A stretch of DNA of 12,637 nt, taken from assembly GCA_015487335.1 (NCBI GenBank), contig WFPZ01000036.1:1-12637 (forward strand), given 5' to 3'. Every line of letters starts with the position of its first letter. The first letter of the stretch is position 1. The DNA is from Paracoccaceae bacterium. GTDB taxonomy: Bacteria > Pseudomonadota > Alphaproteobacteria > Rhodobacterales > Rhodobacteraceae. The notes below the pieces were generated by a model. It ran no database searches. It was not told where the DNA came from and saw only the letters and a list, made by a program, of their open reading frames with translations. The position numbers and the translations under genes are program-made. Below are positions 7,794 through 12,637 of this stretch, one piece after another.

Positions 7794-7949
7794 GGTGATT
7801 TTCCGGCCCCTTGCAGGCCATGTCGGGCCGGTGCACCCCCAGTATCTTGCGGTGTCATTTCGCCACTACCCAAGCTTTCGCGGAGCGCCTATAGTGGCTG
7901 TGGACAAGTGGGATGGCCCGCACCAGAAGGCACAGAATGGGGGATTGGC

Positions 7950-8417
7950 ATGCGCTGTCCGTTTTGCGGAAACATTGACACCCAGGTGAAGGATTCGCGC
8001 CCCGCCGAAGACCACGTCGCGATCAGGCGGCGCAGGTTCTGCCCGGCCTGCGGGGGGCGGTTCACCACTTACGAGCGGGTGCAGCTGCGCGACCTGGTGG
8101 TGATCAAGTCCAACGGACGGCGCGAGGAATTCGACCGCGACAAGCTGGAGCGCTCGATCCGCATCGCGATGCAGAAACGCCCCGTCGAGCCCGAGCGCAT
8201 AGACCAGATGATCTCCGGCATCGTGCGCCGGCTTGAAAGCATGGGCGAGACCGACATCGAGAGCAAGGTGATCGGCGAGATCGTGATGGAAAGCCTGGCC
8301 CGGATCGATACCGTGGCCTACGTGCGCTTTGCTTCTGTCTACAAGAATTTCCAGGCCGCGGACGATTTCGACAAGTTCGTCTCCGAGCTGCGGCCCTCGT
8401 CCCAGGGCGAAGAGTGA
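7950..8417 (+). CDS. nrdR: Transcriptional repressor NrdR of ribonucleotide reductase genes
   Basis: Zinc-ribbon/ATP-cone repressor that senses ATP/dATP and represses nrd operons. It has 155 residues, the normal size. The N-terminal zinc ribbon is complete (C3, C6, C31, C34 in MRCPFCGN and FCPACGGRF), followed by the invariant FTTYERV. The ATP-cone starts near residue 49 (VVIKSNGRREEFDRDKL) and ends around VAYVRFASVYKNF. ATG 7950 has GGGGGA (7939-7944) 5 nt upstream and gives the canonical MRCPFC start. No NrdR box was recognised upstream, so autoregulation is not indicated here. Its TGA overlaps the GTG of ribD (GTGA), the nrdR-ribD coupling common in proteobacteria. Confidence 0.97.
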   Translation: MRCPFCGNIDTQVKDSRPAEDHVAIRRRRFCPACGGRFTTYERVQLRDLVVIKSNGRREEFDRDKLERSIRIAMQKRPVEPERIDQMISGIVRRLESMGETDIESKVIGEIVMESLARIDTVAYVRFASVYKNFQAADDFDKFVSELRPSSQGEE

Positions 8418-9520
8418 ACGCCACACAGGACGACATTCGCCACATGCGCCATGCGCTGGCCCTGGCGGCGCGGGGGCTGGGGCGGGTCTGGCCGAACCCG
8501 GCGGTCGGGTGCGTGATCGTGCGCGAGGGCCGGGTTGTGGGCCGCGGCTGGACGGCCGACGGCGGCCGCCCCCATGCCGAAGTGCGCGCCCTGGGGCAGG
8601 CTGGCGAGGCCGCCCGCGGCGCCACGGCCCATGTCACGCTGGAGCCCTGCGCCCATCACGGGCAGACGCCGCCCTGCGCCGATGCGCTGGCCGCGGCCGG
8701 GATCGCCCGGGTGGTGGTGGCCACGCGCGACCCGGACCCCAGGGTGAACGGCGCCGGCATCGCGCGGTTGCGGCAGGCCGGCATCGAGGTGGAAGAGGGC
8801 CTGTGCGAGGCGCGCGCGCGCGCGCTCAACGCCGGGTTCTTTCTTCGCGTCGGCCAGGGGCGGCCATGGGTGACGTTGAAACTGGCGGCCAGCCTCGACG
8901 GGCGCATCGCCACAGCGACCGGCGAAAGCCGGTGGATCACCGGCCCGCAGGCGCGCCGGCACGTGCATGCGCTCAGGGCGCGCCATGACGCGGTGATGGT
9001 CGGCGGCGGCACCGCGCGTGCCGATGACCCCGAACTGACGGTGCGCGATCTGGGCATTGCCCGCCAGCCGGTGCGCATCGTGCTGTCCCGCCATCTCGAC
9101 CTGCCGCTGTCGGGGCGGCTGGCGGCCACGGCGGGCAAGGTGCCGCTGTGGCTGGTTCATGGCGAGGATGCGCCCCCCGAGACGGTTTCCGCCTGGGAGG
9201 GGCTGGGCGCGCGGCTGATCGCCTGCCCGGTTGGCCCCGGCCGGCAGCTCGATCCCGCCGCTGCGCTGCAGGCGCTGGGGGCGGCCGGGCTCACGCGGGT
9301 GTTCTGCGAGGGCGGCGGGGCGCTGGCAGCCTCGCTCATGGGGGCGGGGCTGGTGGACGAGCTGGCGGTCTTCTCGGCGGGGCTGGCGATCGGGGCCGAG
9401 GGCCGGCCGATGCTGGGCGCGATGGGGCTGGGCCGGCTGGCCGAGGCGCCGCGCTTTACCCTGGTGGAGGTGCGGGATGTGGGCGGCGACGTGCTGAGCC
9501 TCTGGCGGCGCGAGGGCTGA
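8414..9520 (+). CDS. ribD: Bifunctional riboflavin biosynthesis deaminase/reductase RibD
   Basis: Catalyses the second and third steps from GTP to riboflavin: deamination of the diaminopyrimidine and NADPH-dependent reduction of its ribosyl chain. It has 368 residues. The N-terminal zinc deaminase domain shows H54-A-E56 and the cysteines C79 and C88 (PCAHHGQTPPC). The C-terminal reductase domain starts near residue 150 (PWVTLKLAASLDGRIA) and contains GESRWITGPQAR, DAVMVGGGTARADDPELTVR and RVFCEGGGALAASL. The start is GTG 8414, overlapping the nrdR stop by 4 nt; ATG 8444 is a less likely alternative that would trim the domain edge. It is expressed with nrdR by translational coupling. Its 3' end faces the ribE stop 96 bp away. 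Confidence 0.96.
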   Translation: MNATQDDIRHMRHALALAARGLGRVWPNPAVGCVIVREGRVVGRGWTADGGRPHAEVRALGQAGEAARGATAHVTLEPCAHHGQTPPCADALAAAGIARVVVATRDPDPRVNGAGIARLRQAGIEVEEGLCEARARALNAGFFLRVGQGRPWVTLKLAASLDGRIATATGESRWITGPQARRHVHALRARHDAVMVGGGTARADDPELTVRDLGIARQPVRIVLSRHLDLPLSGRLAATAGKVPLWLVHGEDAPPETVSAWEGLGARLIACPVGPGRQLDPAAALQALGAAGLTRVFCEGGGALAASLMGAGLVDELAVFSAGLAIGAEGRPMLGAMGLGRLAEAPRFTLVEVRDVGGDVLSLWRREG

Positions 9521-9530
9521 GCCGGGGCCG

Positions 9531-9600
9531 GGCAGGTTTCATGCCTGCCGCACGGGCGTATCCGGAGACAGGAGAGACGAGAGGCGCCGGCCCTGCCGGC
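9531..9600. terminator. Dyads between convergent ribD and ribE, possible bidirectional terminator
   Basis: Two G/C-rich hairpins lie in the 96-bp gap between the facing stops. GGCAGG (9531-9536) pairs with CCTGCC (9544-9549) across a 7-nt loop, and GCCGGC (9586-9591) pairs with GCCGGC (9595-9600) across CCT. Neither is followed by a T-run on either strand, so termination efficiency is doubtful. Location between converging genes is the main argument. Confidence 0.35.
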
Positions 9601-9616
9601 CGCTGCGACCGGCTGC

Positions 9617-10222
9617 TCAGCCGTCCCATTCACGCAGCCGCGCCACGTAACGGGCCAGGGTGTCGATCTCGAGGTTCACCGCATCGCCCTTGCGCACCGC
9701 GCCCCAGGTCGTCACCTGCCTGGTGTGGGGAATCAGGTTGATGCCGAACTCGCGGCCCGAAACCTCGTTCACCGTCAGCGAGGTGCCGTTGAGCGCCACC
9801 GAGCCCTTGGGGGCGATGAAGCGGGCCAGATCCTCGGGGGCGCGCAGGGTTACGCGGATGCTGTCGCCCTCTTCGGCCAGGTCGATCACCTCGGCCACCC
9901 CGTCCACATGGCCCGAGACGATATGCCCGCCCAGCTCGTCGCCGACGCGCAGGGCGCGCTCGAGGTTCAGCCGCCTGCCGGGGGCCCATCCGTTGCGGCC
10001 GATATTGGTTCTTGAAAGCGTCTCGGCCGAGATTTCCACCTCGAACCAGCCGCGCGGGGCGCGGCCCAGCGCCACCACCGTCAGGCACACCCCGTCGCAG
10101 GCGATCGAGGCGCCGATGTCGATGCCGTCCACATCGTAGCCGGTGGCGATTCGGGCGCGCAGGTCGCCCCGCTGCTCGACTTCCAGAACCTCTCCGATAT
10201 CGGTGATGATGCCCGTGAACAT
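9617..10222 (-). CDS. ribE: Riboflavin synthase, alpha subunit
   Basis: Final enzyme of riboflavin synthesis: dismutation of two 6,7-dimethyl-8-ribityllumazine molecules. It has 201 residues in the usual two tandem barrel repeats: repeat 1 begins MFTGIITDIGEVLEVE and includes GASIACDGVCLTV; repeat 2 follows GDELGGHIVSGHVDGVAEV and includes KGSVALNGTSLTVNEV. ATG 10222 gives the invariant MFTGI start, with AAGGGA about 9 nt upstream. The gene points toward ribD, so it is not in the nrdR-ribD transcript and needs its own promoter in the 90-bp region shared with divergent kpsS; I see no strong -35/-10 pair there. No FMN riboswitch would fit in that space and none was recognised. The symbol ribC is used for this enzyme in some organisms. 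Confidence 0.97.
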   Translation of the reverse strand: MFTGIITDIGEVLEVEQRGDLRARIATGYDVDGIDIGASIACDGVCLTVVALGRAPRGWFEVEISAETLSRTNIGRNGWAPGRRLNLERALRVGDELGGHIVSGHVDGVAEVIDLAEEGDSIRVTLRAPEDLARFIAPKGSVALNGTSLTVNEVSGREFGINLIPHTRQVTTWGAVRKGDAVNLEIDTLARYVARLREWDG

Positions 10223-10312
10223 GCGCCCATTCCCTTGCCTGCCCCAGCCCTATCGCCCCGGCGGGCCAAAAACAAGGTGACAGGGCGCGCGGTTTCGGGC
10301 CAACTGCGGGCG

Positions 10313-11605
10313 ATGAGTTTGCATGGTGCCACATCTGCCGGAGAAGGCCGGAGTTTCCTGTTTCTGCAGGGGCCGCACGGGCCCTTCTTTCACCAGCTGG
10401 CCGGGCGGCTGCGCGAAACCGGGGCCGCCACCTGGCGGGTGGGGTTCAACGCCGGCGATGCCGCCTTCTGGCCGGACCGGCAAAGCTACATCCCCTTCAC
10501 CGCGCCGCAGGAGGACTGGCCCGCCACCCTTGCCGTCCTGCTCGACGAGAAGAACATCACCGACATCGTGCTTTACGGCGACACGCGGCCGATTCACGCC
10601 GAGGCGGTGGCCCGGGCCCGGGACCGCGGCCTTGTGGTGCATGTCTTCGAGGAAGGCTACCTGCGGCCCTACTGGGTGACCTACGAGCGCGACGGCTCCA
10701 ACGGCAATTCGGCGCTGATGGGGATGAGCGTGGCCGAGATGCGCCGCCGTCTGGAGGATGCCGGCCAGCCGATACCCGAGGCCCCGGCCCGTTGGGGCGA
10801 CATGCGCCAGCACGTCTTCTACGGCGCCGCCTACCACTGGTTCGTGATGGTTCAGGGGTGGCGCTACCGCAACTTCCGGCCGCATCGCGAGATCACCGTC
10901 TTTCAGGAGTTCCGCCTGCATTTCCGCAAGGCGGTGCTGATGCCCTTCCACTGGGTCGAGCGCATGGCCGCCACCGCCGTCATCCGCCACGGCGGCTTTC
11001 CCTACCATCTGGTGCTGCTGCAACTGGAGCATGACGCCAATTTCCGCGCCCACTCGCCCTTTTCCGGCACCCCGGAGTTTCTCGACACGGTGATGCGCGG
11101 CTTCGCCCGTGGCGCTCCGGCGCACCACCGGCTGGTGATCAAGGCCCACCCGCTGGAGGACGGCCGGGTGAACCTGCAGCGGGTCATCGGCCGGCTGGCC
11201 GCCCGGCACGGGATCACCGGGCGGGTACATTTCCTGCGCGGGGGCAAGCTGGCGGCGCTGCTGGACGGGGCGCGCAGCGCGGTCACCGTCAATTCCACCG
11301 CCGCCCAGCAGGCGCTGTGGCGCGGCCTGCCGCTAAAGGCCTTCGGCGCGGCGGTCTATTCCAAGCCCGAATTCGTTTCCGACCAGCCGATCGACGAATT
11401 CTTCGCCAATCCCCGCCCGCCAGATGCCGAGGCCTACCGCAGCTACCGGCTGTTCCTGCTGGAAACCTCGCAGCTGCCGGGCGGCTTCTACTCGGCGCGC
11501 GGGCGGCGGCAGCTGCTGCGCGAGGCCCCGGCAAGGATGCTTTCCCCCCACTCTCCCTACGAGGTGCTGGGGGGCACCACAGAGGCAGCCGTGCAACAGT
11601 TGTAG
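10313..11605 (+). CDS. kpsS: KpsS-like capsule polysaccharide Kdo-transferase / export protein
   Basis: Cytoplasmic glycosyltransferase of the Capsule_synth family. KpsS (LipB in Neisseria) puts the first beta-Kdo on lyso-phosphatidylglycerol, the lipid anchor of ABC-exported capsules. It has 430 residues. The N-terminus SFLFLQGPHGPFFHQLA is typical, followed by WRVGFNAGD. The sialyltransferase-like GT-B motifs are visible: EEG at 113-115 (VFEEGYLRPYWVTYE), HP at 279-280 (VIKAHPLEDG) and a Ser/Thr motif at 328-329 (VNSTAAQQALWRGLP). ATG 10313 is preferred because the homology begins shortly after it; a TTG at 10235 in the same frame would only add residues unlike the family. It is divergent from ribE and upstream of a polysaccharide-export lipoprotein gene, which supports a capsule role. 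The protein is too short for KpsC, which has two such domains. The actual acceptor here is inferred. Confidence 0.82.
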   Translation: MSLHGATSAGEGRSFLFLQGPHGPFFHQLAGRLRETGAATWRVGFNAGDAAFWPDRQSYIPFTAPQEDWPATLAVLLDEKNITDIVLYGDTRPIHAEAVARARDRGLVVHVFEEGYLRPYWVTYERDGSNGNSALMGMSVAEMRRRLEDAGQPIPEAPARWGDMRQHVFYGAAYHWFVMVQGWRYRNFRPHREITVFQEFRLHFRKAVLMPFHWVERMAATAVIRHGGFPYHLVLLQLEHDANFRAHSPFSGTPEFLDTVMRGFARGAPAHHRLVIKAHPLEDGRVNLQRVIGRLAARHGITGRVHFLRGGKLAALLDGARSAVTVNSTAAQQALWRGLPLKAFGAAVYSKPEFVSDQPIDEFFANPRPPDAEAYRSYRLFLLETSQLPGGFYSARGRRQLLREAPARMLSPHSPYEVLGGTTEAAVQQL

Positions 11606-11609
11606 CGCA

Positions 11610-11646
11610 CCAGATAGCCCCGTTTCACGGCGCGACTGGCTTTTTT
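11610..11646 (+). terminator. Probable intrinsic terminator after kpsS
   Basis: CCAG (11610-11613) pairs with CTGG (11636-11639). After a small internal loop, GCCCCGT (11617-11623) pairs with ACGGCGC (11627-11633) with one C-C mismatch and a TTC loop. The hairpin is followed after one base by six Ts (11641-11646). It starts only 5 bp after the kpsS TAG. This is the best intrinsic terminator in the window and suggests that kpsS and the next gene are at least partly separate transcription units. Confidence 0.55.
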
Positions 11647-11676
11647 GCCGCTTGTTCGGTAGGTTGCAAAAAAAAA
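11641..11676. repeat. T6/A9 dyad, A/T-rich element before the export lipoprotein gene
   Basis: TTTTTTGC (11641-11648) is the reverse complement of GCAAAAAA (11666-11673), which begins a run of nine As (11668-11676). Such homopolymer tracts are conspicuous in DNA this rich in G+C. The left arm is also the T-tract of the predicted kpsS terminator. The A-tract, about 35 bp before the GTG start at 11712, could bend DNA, act as an UP-like element or attract an A/T-binding regulator. No confident -35/-10 pair was found around it. Confidence 0.4.
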
Positions 11677-11711
11677 CATGAGGCAGTTTTCAAGTCGAGG
11701 AGGCCCGAGCA

Positions 11712-12637
11712 GTGAAAACCCCGACCTTCCGAGCGGTGCGGCTTGCCGTGCTGCTGGCGCTTGCGACGACGCTGGCAGCCTGCGGCCTGCCGCGGTCCGG
11801 CCCGACCAAGACCGAGATCTTCTCGGGTTCCGAACTGAAGCAGGGAGATGCCTTCATCGTCGAGGTGAATGACCGCGTCACCCGGGCCACCGCCGTGGTG
11901 CCCGCCTTCGGCTTCACGCCCGAATTCCTCAACGCCGGGCTTGTCGGCTCGGATACCATCCAGCCCGGCGACACCCTGGGCCTGACCATCTGGGAAAACG
12001 TCGAAGACGGCCTTCTGGCCGGCGCCGGCGCCAATACCACCAACCTCGAAGAGGTGCAGGTGGATGGCTCGGGCTTCATCTTCGTGCCCTATGCCGGGCG
12101 CATAAAGGCTGCGGGCAACACGCCCGAGGCGATCCGCCGGATCATCACCGAAAAACTGTCCTCCCAAACGCCAGACCCGCAGGTGATGGTCCGGCGGCTG
12201 GCCGGTGACGGTGCCACCGTCTCGATCACCGGCGCGGTCGGCAGCCAGGGGATCTTCGCCATCGAACGGCCCACCCGCACGCTCTCGGCGATGCTGGCGC
12301 GCGCCGGCGGGGTGACGGTGCGGCCCGAGATCGCCCAGGTGACCATCTTCCGCGGCAAGCATACCGCCAAGGTCTGGTTCCAGGACATCTACAAGAACCC
12401 GAGATACGACATCGCCCTGCGTGGCGGCGACCGGATTCTGGTGGAGGGCGACACCCGCTCGTTCACCGCGCTCGGCGCCACTGGCACCCAGAACCGGGTG
12501 CCCTTCGACAGCCAGGCGATATCGGCCATCGAGGCCATCGCCCAGGTGGGCGGTCTGTCCTCGGCCACCGCCGACCCCACCGGGGTGTTCGTGTTCCGCA
12601 ACGAACCCGCCGAGATTGCCAACCAGGTGCTCGGCCG
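11712..12637 (+). CDS. Wza-type outer-membrane polysaccharide export lipoprotein (3' end outside window)
   Basis: Outer-membrane auxiliary (OPX) protein that forms the exit channel for capsule or exopolysaccharide. The GTG at 11712 is set by a strong ribosome site, GAGGAGG (11697-11703), 8 nt upstream. A lipoprotein signal peptide follows: basic start, hydrophobic AVLLALATTLAAC, lipobox LAAC with C24. The Poly_export domain covers about residues 76-160 (IQPGDTLGLTIWE; VDGSGFIFVPYAGRIKAAG; PDPQVMV). A first SLBB domain begins near 167 (ATVSITGAVGSQGIFAI, AMLARAGGV) and a second near 249 (FTALGATGTQNRVPF, AIAQVGGLS). The window cuts it at 308 residues, probably within the second SLBB domain. 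With kpsS upstream it marks the start of a capsule export locus; inner-membrane ABC or Wzc/KpsE-like genes would be expected to the right. Wza-like and KpsD-like names are both possible. Confidence 0.9.
   Translation, partial: MKTPTFRAVRLAVLLALATTLAACGLPRSGPTKTEIFSGSELKQGDAFIVEVNDRVTRATAVVPAFGFTPEFLNAGLVGSDTIQPGDTLGLTIWENVEDGLLAGAGANTTNLEEVQVDGSGFIFVPYAGRIKAAGNTPEAIRRIITEKLSSQTPDPQVMVRRLAGDGATVSITGAVGSQGIFAIERPTRTLSAMLARAGGVTVRPEIAQVTIFRGKHTAKVWFQDIYKNPRYDIALRGGDRILVEGDTRSFTALGATGTQNRVPFDSQAISAIEAIAQVGGLSSATADPTGVFVFRNEPAEIANQVLG

Noticed and set aside
6082..7836. 584-codon minus-strand frame overlapping mntH and yjbQ
   Set aside because: It is in a different frame from mntH, whose Nramp motifs and membrane helices are unmistakable; the alternative product is low-complexity Arg/Gly/Pro-rich.
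10223..10312. FMN riboswitch upstream of ribE
   Set aside because: The 90-bp gap is too short for the conserved RFN element and shows none of its hairpin signatures.
10250..11230. 326-codon minus-strand frame across kpsS
   Set aside because: Shadow of the kpsS frame; no domain seen, and the plus-strand product has the EEG and HP motifs and family-like ends.
11678..11872. ATG at 11678 opening a 64-codon frame over the start of the export lipoprotein gene
   Set aside because: It lacks a ribosome site; the GTG at 11712 has a strong one and yields a complete lipoprotein signal peptide with Cys24.

Overview
The window is high-GC DNA that reads as chromosome of an alphaproteobacterium, most likely a Rhodobacterales/Rhodobacteraceae member. 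The grounds are the protein sequences of DnaG, RpoD, NrdR and RibD, the FnrL-type and Fur/Mur-type operators, the clustered GANTC (CcrM) sites, and the gene mix of anaerobic ubiquinone genes, Nramp transporter, nrdR-rib genes and a capsule locus. No insertion sequence, phage gene, CRISPR array, tRNA or rRNA was recognised. No gap between genes exceeds about 240 bases.

Left block (1-3165, + strand): the 3' half of dnaG (primase), then a 119-bp spacer, then complete rpoD (housekeeping sigma-70). The spacer holds a long imperfect dyad and four GANTC sites within 40 bp.

Second block (3351-6372, + strand): a perfect FNR/FnrL-type box (TTGAC-N4-GTCAA) stands immediately upstream of a tight ubiT-ubiU-ubiV operon. 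These are the SCP2 lipid carrier and the two U32-family Fe-S proteins that hydroxylate ubiquinone precursors without O2. An independent YjbQ-family gene follows. UbiV keeps all four expected cluster cysteines. UbiU appears to have lost one and carries an extra cysteine elsewhere.

Third block (6378-7793, - strand): mntH, an Nramp Mn(II)/H+ symporter, tail to tail with yjbQ. It has a well-formed promoter and a Fur/Mur-like palindrome lying over the predicted transcription start.

Fourth block (7950-10222): nrdR and ribD are translationally coupled on the + strand, facing ribE (riboflavin synthase) on the - strand. Two short dyads lie between ribD and ribE.

Right block (10313-12637, + strand): a KpsS-like capsule Kdo-transferase gene, a probable intrinsic terminator, an A/T-rich dyad, and the start of a Wza-type polysaccharide-export lipoprotein gene cut by the window edge. 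This looks like the beginning of a capsule export locus continuing to the right.

I did not find a clearly undescribed system. The most rewarding signals are regulatory: the rpoD leader with its GANTC cluster, the FnrL box on a possibly leaderless ubiT, the operator on mntH, plus the altered cysteine set of UbiU. Functional calls rest on recognised motifs and recalled family sequences; no database search was possible.
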